From NCBI GenBank assembly GCA_025890175.1, contig JANPYM010000003.1, forward strand, positions 1,337,795 through 1,401,794: a DNA stretch of 64,000 nucleotides. The letters are read 5' to 3'. The notes beneath the pieces were generated by a model. It saw only the letters and a program-made list of their open reading frames with translations. It searched no databases and was not told where the DNA came from. This document shows, in pieces, positions 34,590-45,022 of the stretch (positions are counted from its first letter, which is position 1; each line of letters starts with the position of its first letter). The position numbers and the translations under genes are program-made. The DNA comes from Ciborinia camelliae (taxonomy: Eukaryota; Ascomycota; Leotiomycetes; Helotiales; Sclerotiniaceae).

Positions 34590-35910
34590 ATGTCTGCTCG
34601 CGATATATCTCCCATCGAAGTACCGGCAGGTGGGGATGTTGATAGGGGAAGAACAGCTTCGATAATCATCTTGGCGCAAGTCGCCTTTGCTTTTATGATC
34701 GTCATGGCAAGATGCTACGCTAGAATAATTATCAAAGGGCAAGCTGGGGTAGACGATTGGGTTATGCTTCTTACTTTGGTGCGTATGTAGCTTTCAAAAC
34801 TCATAATGCTGTTGTTCTAACTTTATAATAGGCTCTCTTTGTATCATACGGTGCTCTGATGACATATGAATGGCAATTGGGCGGCTTTCGACACCTGTAT
34901 TACCTTCTTCCGGACCAAGTAATGAAAGTTGCAAAGATGAACTATATCATCCAAGTAAATATCGTCTTCGCTTTCATGACGGGGAAAGCTGCAGTTGGTT
35001 TTCTGGTCCTTCGAATCATGAGTGGTGATTCAACAGCATGGCGTCGATGGCTAGTCTATGGAGCTATGTGTCTCACTGTTCTGATCAATGGCCTGGACTG
35101 TATCTTCACCTACGTACAATGCAGCCCGCCTCGAGCTTTATGGGACCCGAACGTTCCACATACTTGTTGGGATCCTAATATTCAAACCCGATTCGCTATG
35201 TTCACTGCAGGTTCGTATCTCAATTTCTATGTCAATCAAATGGATTTTACTAACAATACCTATGTATTAGCTGAGAACTGTCTTGCGGACATTGTTCTCG
35301 CGCTTGTACCTGCCAGTATCGTCATGAATCTAAACATGAACTTCAAGAAGCGTGTCAATTTGACTATTCTTCTAGGTCTCGGACTTATGTAAAGCCTAAT
35401 CCTTCCCATACGCGCAGAATAAGCACTGACAAGTCCAGTGCTGCGATTTGTTGTATTGTCAAAACAACATTTTTGGGGTCACTCAACGCCCATTCTGATA
35501 TCACCTGTAAGCTTACCAAATGTTCTTTCGGCATTAATTCAACAGAGCACTGACAACGCCCAGGGAAAACTTACGATCTCCTCGTATGGAGCGGCTCGGA
35601 ACTTTTCGTCATTATTGTTTGTGGAAGTATTCCAACACTCAAACCATTATGGGATCGATGTGTTAGCGGCAAAATTCCCACGGCATCTAGAAGCGGGTCT
35701 GCCAACAGTTATCACAGTCCTCCGCGCTCATTACTAACTCGAGGGAAAATTCAAATGCCGTATATTAAACAAAGCTTTGACGATACAACTAACTTCTCGG
35801 ACCCCGTCTATCAACAAAATATGCATGGGGATAAACATATACAGCGGACGACCGATATAGAGATCCATAATGCGAGGTTCCCATCTGGGAATTCTATGAC
35901 GTGGATATAG
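34590..35910 (+). CDS. Rhodopsin-domain seven-helix membrane protein (PTH11/SAT4-like)
   Basis: Five exons, 34590-34778, 34832-35210, 35271-35388, 35439-35506 and 35564-35910, give 366 residues. Seven hydrophobic helices are seen: TASIIILAQVAFAFMIVMAR, VMLLTLALFVSYGALM, then IIQVNIVFAFMTGKAAVGF, WLVYGAMCLTVLINGL, ADIVLALVPASIVMNL, LTILLGLGLIAAIC and a last one around SGSELFVIIVCGSIP. Conserved points of the fungal rhodopsin-domain family are present, notably R-C-Y-A-R after helix 1, the Cys-Ser-Pro-P loop (VQCSPPRALWDP) and the C-terminal CGSIPTLKPLW. There is no CFEM module. The tail is hydrophilic and cytoplasmic. Family members include Pth11-related receptors, but most have unknown ligands. 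The third donor is GTAAAG; the second intron shows a TACTAAC branch point. An upstream in-frame ATG at 34515 lies before MSARD; I prefer 34590. Confidence 0.88.
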
Positions 35911-36033
35911 TAACGTGTCACATCATCTTCTAGGGAGAATATCGTTACTTGTTGCATTTTTGATATTGTATTGTTACTTTTTTTTAACGATGATATGATC
36001 GGCGTTGGGATTAGAAGTGGCGTTTACGGTGTA

Positions 36034-36061
36034 CGTTGGATGCTGATCTCAGCATCTAACG
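36034..36061. repeat. 28-bp near-perfect palindrome
   Basis: Arms CGTTGGATGCTGA and TCAGCATCTAACG flank a TC centre; one mismatch pair. Could fold as a short hairpin or be a dimer-binding site. No gene starts nearby. Confidence 0.8.
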
Positions 36062-36283
36062 CATACGAGATCTGGTTCGGTCACCATGGTTCTGGCGATA
36101 TCAATGCTTTTTGCAAGCCAACTAAAGCAGGATTGATTATGTATGTATGTATGTAGCTAATTAATTGTTGTCTATACCCAAAACGACATCCATCAACGAA
36201 CCACTTGCGTGTATTCAACAGTTGAAGAGGAACGTCGATGTTTCAGATAGACTTCCACGAACAATATCAAAGCTTCGAGAATA

Positions 36284-36712
36284 TCATTCCGTCTTCTTTT
36301 TCGTTCTATGCACCCTCGGACGTCTCTGTTGTAGCCACCTCTCCACATCATATTTCCACTCCTTGAGGCTTAGCAAAGTTCGCAAAGCAAAGACTTCTGT
36401 CAATAGTCTGGTGCCGGTCCAAACTTCGCAAACGGTTTCCATGAACTCATACGCTAACTGTGTTCTGGACTTCCTCGATGGTTCATCAGGCGGCACTTCT
36501 CTCATTAAAATGGCCAAAGGATATGAAGCCCATTCTTTCCAGCTCATATCGAGTTGAGAGTGCTTTTCTGTGACGTTTTTTGGATTCTGAAAATTTGGAG
36601 AAAAGAGCGAGGGTATGTTCTCTCGAGGATCTATTGTCGTTGGTCGAGTAGGCTTTCGGTTTATCGAATCGGTTTCGTATATAGACGTGAATGTATATTC
36701 TCGGTGTTGCAT
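36284..36712 (-). CDS. Hypothetical protein fragment, doubtful
   Basis: The open frame from ATG 36712 gives 142 residues. The last 80 (MSWKEWASYPLAILMREVPP onward, including LLSLKEWKYDVERWLQQRR) have the look of a folded, Trp-rich protein; the first 60 do not. Upstream, the frame runs into the GAT microsatellite, read as poly-Ile. I recognise no family. It may be the last exon of a decayed gene. Confidence 0.3.
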   Translation of the reverse strand: MQHREYTFTSIYETDSINRKPTRPTTIDPRENIPSLFSPNFQNPKNVTEKHSQLDMSWKEWASYPLAILMREVPPDEPSRKSRTQLAYEFMETVCEVWTGTRLLTEVFALRTLLSLKEWKYDVERWLQQRRPRVHRTKKKTE

Positions 36713-36760
36713 TTTCAGGGTGATCGAGCGAGCTGTATGTTTGAGATGCGATGCTTTACT

Positions 36761-36787
36761 GATGATGATGATGATGATGATGATGAT
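36761..36787. repeat. GAT microsatellite, nine copies
   Basis: Perfect trinucleotide array. Confidence 0.9.
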
Positions 36788-37709
36788 CGTGTACAATATT
36801 AGTTTGTGTAATTATCAGGATGGAGAATCGGGGGTTGAAATAGCTTTGGACCATGAAAGGTTGCAGGGATTGATGTTTCAAATTTTGGAGGAGGTGAAAG
36901 ACTTTCTTGTTCTGTTTTAGTATTCCACGCTTTGGCTTTGGATCAAAAAGTACGTTCTAGACCTAGCTGAACAGCTACGGAATCTTCGTCGAGATACGGG
37001 ACAATCCAAGGTAGCTGGAGAGGTTTGATCGTACTGCCATTGTGAACCGTAGACCGCCACAATAGAATAGAATAGGTGGGTAAGTACATGTCATTCTTAT
37101 CTAAATTTCAAAATGAATGTTCACTAGACTTTTTTAAGAGAAAAGTTATCAAGTAGATAGGTCCACGGGTATTATTGATTTGTTTGATGTATTCAATTCT
37201 CTATCCACTGTAAGCTCAAGCTCGTTGTAAAAGAAGCAGTTTTTCAGTTTACCGGTGGAAAGAAAATAGAAATACTGCTAAGTGTTTTGAAATGAAATTT
37301 AATCTACCGCCCACCGACGCAAAGGAGGATAGGAACTGTAATATGTTGAGAATTGCAATTTAGGCATCGACTAGAAGTCGCCGGGTCTACCTCAGAAGAA
37401 AAGCTTCTCGAGCTTTCAATGAACCTCCCAGATTCCTGTCCTGTTTATTCATTCCTGACAGTGGTAAGATTGTTCGAAAACAACACAGCCACTAGTTTCG
37501 TCCATCTATAGCATTCTGAAAAGCCAGCAACGAGACGGGGTAGTAACATGAAGTCGACCTAGGCCAATTGTCAGCTTTTGATTGTTCCAGGTCGAGTTGA
37601 ACAATGAGATGGGCCCCGGTGACTACTACTTGGCAAATCTCCCATTCCACTGTTTGAATTTGACTTGGAGATTCAGACGACAAAATCATAGCAAGATTTT
37701 ACTTACTCT

Positions 37710-38525
37710 TCAGGGCAATGTTGGCGCCTCAAGTTTGGATGTGGAAGACTCTGCCGGCAACTCAAATTCGATTACAGGCATTGGGTAATCCTTATTTGTC
37801 TCGCGTTTTTGCCGAAAAAGACTCCCGATATGCTGGATACAGGCATTTTGTTCCTCCAAACTATCGCAATGTGAATCTTGTGCGGCAGGTACGAGGATCA
37901 ATCTCTTGAAATTCGGCATGAGTTCGAACAGAGTGTACTGCTCATTGTCGATGTGAAACCAAATCCATACATCATCATCGAATTGGAAATCTAGCATCTT
38001 GATGATTCCCACATAATATAATAACGGTGAGATGCTACTCATTATTGGTCCTCTTACAAGAAACTTGTACAAGCAGAAATAGGTGAACGAACACCATTCA
38101 GATTTGGAATCATGGTAGTACTCCTTGACTCCATCAAAAATTAAAATGTCTTTATTGGGGTTGACAAAGAAAGTTCGAAACTTTTGGCCGTCTGCATCTA
38201 GTCGCACTTTTTTATAGACTTTTTCGGCCTCAATGCAGCTTTCATGATTAACAAGCATGACTGATGGCTCTGGTGGGCTGGTCCCGATAGGTCTATCCTT
38301 CTCACGGAGTGACATAATAGGCATGAAAAGGCGCTCTTGGGAACAAGCCAAACACCAAATTTTCTGTCGTAGCTCTAAGGGTAGACGGGGGAATGGTTCG
38401 AATGTATTGGTTGTTTGTTGTATCATGGTATCCGCGCTGCTATTGGCATTAAAACTGGTACAATCCGCATCGATCACGGCAGATGATTTCGGCATATCCT
38501 CCGAGAGTGTCCTGGGGATCTCCAT
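37710..38525 (-). CDS. 2EXR-domain protein
   Basis: Single frame of 271 residues. The 2EXR signature near residue 43 reads FEPFPRLPLELRQKIWCLAC, the pattern F-x-x-F-P-x-L-P-x-E-[LI]-R-x-x-I-W of this large, mostly fungal family. VMLVNHESCIEAEKVYKK follows, corresponding to the usual V-N-x-E-S-R/x-E-A block, then FFVNPNKDILIFDG, matching the F.NP..D.L.F segment. The family is expanded in filamentous ascomycetes and has no established biochemical role; it probably mediates protein interactions. The N-terminal 40 residues are disordered. It is the first of four such genes between here and 49.9 kb. Confidence 0.85.
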   Translation of the reverse strand: MEIPRTLSEDMPKSSAVIDADCTSFNANSSADTMIQQTTNTFEPFPRLPLELRQKIWCLACSQERLFMPIMSLREKDRPIGTSPPEPSVMLVNHESCIEAEKVYKKVRLDADGQKFRTFFVNPNKDILIFDGVKEYYHDSKSEWCSFTYFCLYKFLVRGPIMSSISPLLYYVGIIKMLDFQFDDDVWIWFHIDNEQYTLFELMPNFKRLILVPAAQDSHCDSLEEQNACIQHIGSLFRQKRETNKDYPMPVIEFELPAESSTSKLEAPTLP

Positions 38526-39348
38526 CGTCGGTTCAATAATCTGAGGTTGAAGTTGAGGTTGATGGAATCGCTGAGGTAGCGGGAAAACCCGGAAATGGTG
38601 GGTGTGGTGGTGATGAAGGTATAGATACAGATAGAGGTGTAAATTGAGATTGAGGCGGAGGCGAAGTATATGGAGGACAGAGGCAAAAGATCAAATTTCC
38701 GCCGCATATGACTAATATAGCTACCTACCTATTCACTTGAATACCTTTAATCAACACGTTATTTCTAAAGTTAATTCCCACTTATCCCATCAAGTTTTAA
38801 CCTCGGTAGTAGATACCAATGCTAGAATATCCATAAGTCTGAGAGATCACCAAGGCACCAACTAAACATGATCCTCGCTTGTTTTTGATATTTACATGGA
38901 CTCTCATTTTATCAGGCCATTTTATCAGGCCATTTTATCAGGCCATTTTATCAGGCCCTCGATATATCATGTCAGTATAAAATATCATCTCTGTCCAGTT
39001 TCAAGGCACCAAATTTATTTGAGATGGAAATGGTACCTTGTAGGTCCCGAACAGATGGAGATCTAGAAATCTGCCCTGGACGGTCCAATATGCAATTATA
39101 TCTATGTAACATCTTTCACAAAAGCTGCTAGTCATTCATACTCTCTTCTATATTCTGTCTTATATGTTCGTTAACATATGGTGGGAGACAATTTTGAACA
39201 TTTGAAAATACGTAATCAGGAAGAAGTGAAATTTGATTGAGAGGACTAAACTATGATACTCCAGATTATGACAAAGCCACTAGAAGATCAACTAATTCAT
39301 GAATGCCATATGTCTACTGCCGACAGCCCCGTGAGAAACCACACCTTG
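38526..39348. other. Intergenic interval with a 13-bp tandem repeat
   Basis: Contains four copies of CATTTTATCAGGC at 38905-38956 and nothing that looks coding. Confidence 0.65.
38905..38956. repeat. 13-bp tandem repeat, four perfect copies
   Basis: Four identical CATTTTATCAGGC units, followed by CTCGATATATC. It lies about 380 bp upstream of the ATG of the 2EXR gene at 37710-38525. Confidence 0.95.
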
Positions 39349-40735
39349 TCATGACACATCTGTCTCCTGAGCAATGAGTTCCTTCAATGCATAGAACCGT
39401 TTCTTTCTTCTTGCCAATTCTTCTGCAATCTCTCTCTTAACAACAATCTTAAAGTCAACAACTACATCTTCAGGAATAACAAAGGGTTTACCATTTGGAC
39501 GATTGACCCTGACTGGTAAGTCTTCCAGATTAGCTATAGCACGTTTCAGAAATTCTTCATTTTCGAATGGATAGTTTGGTACTTCATTGCAATATGTTTT
39601 TCGTGGATCTCTCTCGAAGAACTCAAGAGCGTAGTGAATATCAACGGGGTCCTCGAAAACCACCTCTCTCTTCTCGAGCGGGACTCGTCGTGTATAGTCT
39701 GCAAGGACGAAACTCAAATGGCGTACACAAGGGTGGCGTAGTAGAAATCTCTTGACGAATCTCACAAATTCCGGGCCTGCTAAGCGTTCGGGAGCTGGGA
39801 TTGCGAGGTGTAATATGCGCGGCTCACCATAGTCGATCCCAGGCAATATCTCGCTTAGAATCCGATCGTGAAGCATTTCGTCCAGCAGGAGAGGAGGATC
39901 ATTTGCATCAATATAAATTGGATCGATTTTGAAGTTGAAAACAATCTTGTTCTGGAAGCATTGACCCGGGACGTCTCTGCAGACGAAAGTATTTCGCATC
40001 ACTACAGATTCTTTCGAGACCACTGAACAACGCATTAGCATTTGTTAGCCAACTTTTAACTGAGTGTAAAACCATTGGAGCGAAATCCCATCTCAAGCTA
40101 GAGTACTCGGGGCGAACTTGTTCCTGGGGGTACAAAGCACAATGAAAGTTTAAAAAGAGAGGGTAAATCTTACTTTCTGAAGTTTCCTTCCACACCAAAA
40201 TCATACCCGGCATAATGTAATTTGATTTGTAAGTATTGTAGGTCCCAGACGGCCATGTGTTCCAAGGCCCCTTGCGAAGAATAGGTTTTATAAGAAAAAC
40301 TCTTGGGCCTGGCAAGGCACGTTTCCATATCATACGCTGTATTTCGATAGGCAATTCCGAAAACCTCGTAAAGGTTTCGAAGTTTGCAACAGCTTGAGTG
40401 CCTTCTGATGACGAGTCGCCTTGGTTCGCATCATTAGAAGAACCTGAAGTTGAAGCGTTTGGCTTGAGATAACGAGAGGCAATTTGAGAAACTACATAGG
40501 GGTCTGGAATGGTGTCAATCGTATTCGGCACTCCAATGATTGCACCGGATGCTCTATCTCTATGGAGATTTTCGGCTTCCGATTGGGGCGTGGTCTGAAT
40601 GCCATCTGCACTATATTGGAAAATGGTGGATTCCTGAGTAGCTGATGAAGAAGTAGCTTGAGCCCAGCCGGCATGTGTATCTTGAGTATGACCATCATCG
40701 ATCGATGAACTAGATGACACTTCCATGTTATTCAT
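39349..40735 (-). CDS. 2EXR-domain protein, two exons
   Basis: Exons 40735-40174 and 40022-39349 give 411 residues. The first 115 residues are Ser/Thr/Gln-rich and disordered. The 2EXR signature at about residue 120 reads FETFTRFSELPIEIQRMIWKRAL, with PRVFLIKP next. After the 151-bp intron (GTAAGA donor, TTCAG acceptor) comes VSKESVVMRNTFV, the V-x-K-E-S block, and FNFKIDPIYIDANDPPLLL, the F-N-F/P..D block. The intron choice is supported because it brings these blocks together; without it the frame stops early. The last third is charged and helical. Molecular function unknown. Confidence 0.8.
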
Positions 40736-42614
40736 TCTTGCTTCGGCAGGTTGTTAATGAGGGTTCTAATTTGGACAGAGTGGCCACTTGTGTTGACGAA
40801 TGTGCGCAGTAGAGGAGATATCTATAGCCAAAGGTCTCTTCCAAACCGCTTGAACATTTGCACCATCTGAATGTTTCAAATAGTCCAGGTCATCCAGAAC
40901 AGCTTAGGTGTCTGCAGTCGCCGGGAAATGCAGAAAGTCGTCTAAATGGGATCGCCTTTTCCGATGTGTGTAAGAAGGGTAACGAGGATGAAGGATCACA
41001 GTCTATAGACTATTGATCTTCTAAGATGCGTGCTAAAAAGACAAGTATGGCTGAGGCTCGGCTTGTATGCAGGTCCCAGGTATTGTCGAAAAGTAGTTAA
41101 ACGAAACTGGGCTACGTGTAGAGAAGATTAGACGCCAATCCGAGTGTGGTATTGTCTGCATGTGTAGGAGAAGTAGCTATATCTGATCGAAGCTGCCGAG
41201 ATGTATCGTGTTGTCAGGGTTCGCGTATAGAGGAGGTAGTGTCACCAAGAAGAGTAGTCAATGTTGAATCGCTTTGTTGGATACACGTAGAGAAGATAGA
41301 TAGGTATAATCGCGTGCAGAAAGTCCAGAAGGCGTCGGACGATTTGAGCCCGTATAAAAGGGGTATGTCTCGTCAAACAAAGCAGTTTAGACAGAATTTC
41401 CTGGTTTAGGGAGTGTTGGAGAGCTTTCTCGTATCCTAAATCTGGTCTTCTCTTCTGTGTGGATAGAGGATGCTGCTAGAGCCGAGAAGAGGTATTTGTG
41501 CCGAGGGAAGTTGTGCATATAGATTGATCTGTGAGGATTTGTGTATAGAGGGGGTAGTCTTGTACTTTGTGAGAGTGTGAATAGAATGGAGGTTGTTTTG
41601 TGGGTGTAGACTGGATAGCTAGACTCGAGGGAAAGGGTTCAGATAGTATCTTTCTGTTTGGAAGTGTATGGAATAATCAGAAATGGTCGAAAAATCAACT
41701 AATAATCTGGCAATGGTTTTCCACTCCTTGTCCAAATACTGGCAAGAAAGATATTAAGTAGATCAACCTCCAGTCATCAATTTGAAGGGGGGGTTTGTTA
41801 TACAGATACAATCACAGTCAATCTCTTTGATCAGGGACCCTTATCGGCCAAACACCGGGAATATAAAAGTACCTAATGTCGGGAGGGGTACATTCATCTC
41901 TCTTGGTGAATCATTTATTGAGGCTTTACAGAACAGAAGCCACAGCCTTGTCATCCACAATCAACAATCGGTCAACAGTAACTCCTACAACAGCTCCCAT
42001 CACAATAACCACTTACATCAATGCCAGAAATAATATTCTCACACCTTTGTTTTTTAATCATAGGCTCTGTTTAAACTCTACTTTCCATTTCAGACATTTC
42101 ATCTGGTAGCAAACACTCCAAGGTCTTGCCAACAGTTGAGATACTCACATCGATCTTTCCGTCTTGTTTCCCCTGCTTTGCAGAACTATCACATCAAGAC
42201 CAGGAATAATATTATCGCAGCTTCTTGTTCTAATCACTGGCCTAGGTTAATACTCTACTTCGCATTGGAGCTTTTATCTGGCAGTAGATATATCAGGGCA
42301 TTGCCAACGGACCCTTTTGAGATCTTTGGGTCTTGTTTCCCGTGCCTTTTGCAACTCTTACGTCCACAACACCAGAGTTACACTTCTAATATGCAAACCT
42401 CCCACCGTCTCTAAAGAGGTCTACCCTACACCGAAAGCAGCCCCAATAAGGTTATAAGTTTCCAACTCTTAGTAATTTCCCACCTTATTCGATTTTCAAA
42501 TTCCGTTCTTCAGGTAAGCCTTTCCTTCAATCTGATGTCACGATCTATCACCCCCTTCATTTATCCCCAGTTTTACTGATCATTATGCATATACATAGCA
42601 ACGTCTAATTCAAA
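40736..42614. other. Interval with a degenerate two-copy repeat, no gene seen
   Basis: Between 41100 and 41640 there are recurring GTAGAGAAG/ATAGAGG phrases without coding character. A diverged direct repeat of about 175 bp occupies 42010-42360. The right end is the leader of the 2EXR-like gene at 42615. Confidence 0.5.
42010..42360. repeat. Diverged tandem duplication, two copies of about 175 bp
   Basis: Matching landmarks recur in order: ACATCAATGCCAGAAATAAT (about 42013) with ACATCAAGACCAGGAATAAT (about 42190); TTGCCAACAGTTGAGAT with TTGCCAACGGACCCTTTTGA; and GTCTTGTTTCCCCTGC with GTCTTGTTTCCCGTGC. The divergence indicates an old duplication, placed just upstream of a gene. Confidence 0.75.
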
Positions 42615-43977
42615 ATGCCTCAGAATGTTGCTCCTGATACAGTTTTCGATATACCATTCGCAAATTGCTACCTGTCGGACGACCGCCCTCGGCATGTAAA
42701 TAAGATAGGCACTTCCAGGGCAATTCCATTTTTGTCTTTTGACGATGACTTGTATCGGGAACCTGGACCACACAATGAACCAAGAATAACTCGCAAGTTC
42801 AAGGCTACAAAAGCTATATGTAGTTACGACAAGGATGGACCAACTTCCCCCAAGTAAGTACAGATCTCCCTACTTCCAGTGATACTGAAGATCATATACT
42901 AACAATCAACAAGGTTTTGGAACTTGTTCAAGACATTGCCCATCAAAGTCAGAAACAATATCTATAAGCTTCTGATATTCGCTTGGTCCCCAGATGCACA
43001 ATACGCCAGGCTTTCGCGAAACGGGAGGAGATTCGCCATATCTAGAAGAATTGATATATCACGCCCTCTTTCTCCTGAAAACTACCTGTCAGATGATCCA
43101 CTAGGTGTAACGGAAGAAGACTTGGATGAGTGGACACAAGAGAGAGATTGGGAGCAATCCGAAGGGGTGCTCGACTTTTTCAAACTCAACGAGTACTGGA
43201 ATATTCAAAGGTTGGTCTGGTTTCTGGAGAAAGTTGAGTCCACGCTCCAACTAGACAAAGCCAAAACCAAGAAGGCGACTAGAGACAGAAAGGGGAAAGG
43301 AAAAGAGGTTAAAAGTAGAGAAGATGCTGATCATGAAAACATCAATTTGTGGGAGGAGGTTCTCGCTTTCTTCTGGGACAATGTTATAGTCGACTTTGGC
43401 GAACGCCTACATTATGGTACCGTTGTGTTGAGGGAATCTGCGAGACAGAAAAATGTATTATCATTGCCCCCGCACTCCTACTACAAAACTAACAGCATTT
43501 CAGTTACACAAACAAAGATGCACTACAAAGAATCAACACTCCGAAGTTAAACACTTGTGTATACACCTCAGCACCATTATGCACTCGAGAGAGCACACCG
43601 TTCATAGTGCTATATCGGACGATTGCGACGTTTGCAGATTTCTACTTCTGTGTCAATTCATTCGGGAGCATTTTCCAAATGTCGAAACCTTGATATTGTA
43701 CCTCACAATGGCAACGGACGAGATGCAATTTTTTACGGCCAACCACGAAGAAGTCGCTCAAGATGTTATAGGGGCAATTAGATCATTGAAAGTCAGCAAG
43801 GAATTATATGCAAAGTTGAGAATAGTTAACGAGGATCAGAGAAAGGATGGCGCCGTCGAGTTTGATGATAATTTTCTGGATGATTGGTCTAAACAAGCGC
43901 GTAGATGGTTCCAAGAGTGTCTTTTCCCAGACAAGATCCCAGTGGAACCAGATACCGTGCCCAATACCCCAGAATAA
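42615..43977 (+). CDS. 2EXR-like protein, three exons
   Basis: Exons 42615-42853, 42914-43454 and 43504-43977 give 417 residues. After a 79-residue variable N-terminus, splicing produces FWNLFKTLPIKVRNNIYKLL, a diverged 2EXR/F-box-like signature in which Ile-Tyr replaces Ile-Trp. Middle residues are charged, with a Lys-rich stretch (KAKTKKATRDRKGKGKE). The second, 49-bp intron is needed to move into the C-terminal frame; it has an ACTAAC branch and a TTTCAG acceptor. The C-terminal part, with FIREHFPNVETLILYLTMA, matches the strand-helix pattern seen late in such proteins, where predicted distances between hydrophobic blocks resemble leucine-rich repeats. Function unknown. Confidence 0.7.
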
Positions 43978-44263
43978 GATGAGGGCGATGAAGCCGTTTA
44001 GCATGGCTTGATATAGAGTTTTGAGCGGGAAATCACAGTATTTGAGGGTTGGGGAGGGGTACATTTAAAAGGTTTCGCAGTATCAAAAAAGTTTTCCCTT
44101 TCGTCTCTGGGTTATCTGCAATGCATGAAGCATATATGTATGCAGGTTCCGGCTAGTAGTCCACCGGTGTTTATGCTCTCACTTGAGAGTTTCGCCAGGG
44201 GTTTGCTTGCGGAAATGTATAACGCGGCAAATCAAAAGATCATGCATCAAACGTGTCAATTAT

Positions 44264-45022
44264 TCAGCATGTGAATGACGTATTCTGAACCGGCATTCTT
44301 ATCTCCGTCTCAACTTGAGGAATACCTGTTCTATGGCAACTGCGAATACGTGCAGGCGGATCATTTAACCTACAAAATCGATTAATAGTAGCCCAGATTG
44401 CATCTGGCTGAAGAAGCAAACAAAAGCTGGTGGGTTTGGGGCTTCCTACTGAACCCAAAGGGGTTCTATTGCGTAGAAACCACAAAGAGAATGGAGTAGG
44501 TATCAATGTCAAGTTGTCATTGTTCTTATCTTTACGCTTCTCAACTATCTCCATCTCCACGCGAGTTTTACTTAGCGTTGCTTTCCACGCATATTTAAAC
44601 GTAAATTGGATATCTTTATGGTTGCAGTCGTGGTGGTTTTGCTGCATGAAGGTTTCAAAAAAGTAGAAAGCTTTTCTTACAGAATTTGGCGGATTTGGCT
44701 TGGAGCTCATCTCCTTCCCGGGAGAACATTTTTGAAGCTTGCTTACACCACAATCAAGTGAAAACATTTCGAGCTTCCTACTCTCTTTCGGGCAATCCTC
44801 AGCAGTTTCCACATTGTGAATCGAGTATGGCATTTCCTTGAATCCAGCCAATAATTCAATCCAACTCAAAAGAATATCCCATTTGGCCCAAGATCCGAAA
44901 TGGTCTCCACCCACACCAGTATCTTGGAAGTTCCGAGAAATCCTTGAAGAAAGGTTCTCCTGTGAGATGGATGGGATAATATGCAATATCTGTAGGGGCT
45001 TGGCTTGCGCAGGACTTTTCAT
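44264..45022 (-). CDS. Orphan hypothetical protein
   Basis: From ATG 45022 the frame codes 252 residues of well-mixed composition (MKSPAQAKPLQILHIIPS to PVQNTSFTC). It contains no recognised domain, signal peptide or membrane helix. Asn, Lys and Cys are frequent in the middle. It sits between 2EXR-family genes and its second half (FKYAWKATLSKTRVEMEIVE) may be beta-rich, but I cannot link it to that family. Introns are not needed. The length of the open frame in AT-leaning DNA gives moderate support. Confidence 0.5.
   Translation of the reverse strand: MKSPAQAKPLQILHIIPSISQENLSSRISRNFQDTGVGGDHFGSWAKWDILLSWIELLAGFKEMPYSIHNVETAEDCPKESRKLEMFSLDCGVSKLQKCSPGKEMSSKPNPPNSVRKAFYFFETFMQQNHHDCNHKDIQFTFKYAWKATLSKTRVEMEIVEKRKDKNNDNLTLIPTPFSLWFLRNRTPLGSVGSPKPTSFCLLLQPDAIWATINRFCRLNDPPARIRSCHRTGIPQVETEIRMPVQNTSFTC

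Larger units (their letters stand above)
35911..37709. other. Interval with palindrome, GAT repeat and a doubtful gene
   Basis: Holds a 28-bp palindrome (36034-36061), an ATGT run (36138-36156), the doubtful frame at 36284-36712, a GAT microsatellite (36761-36787) and otherwise AT-rich non-coding sequence. Confidence 0.55.
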
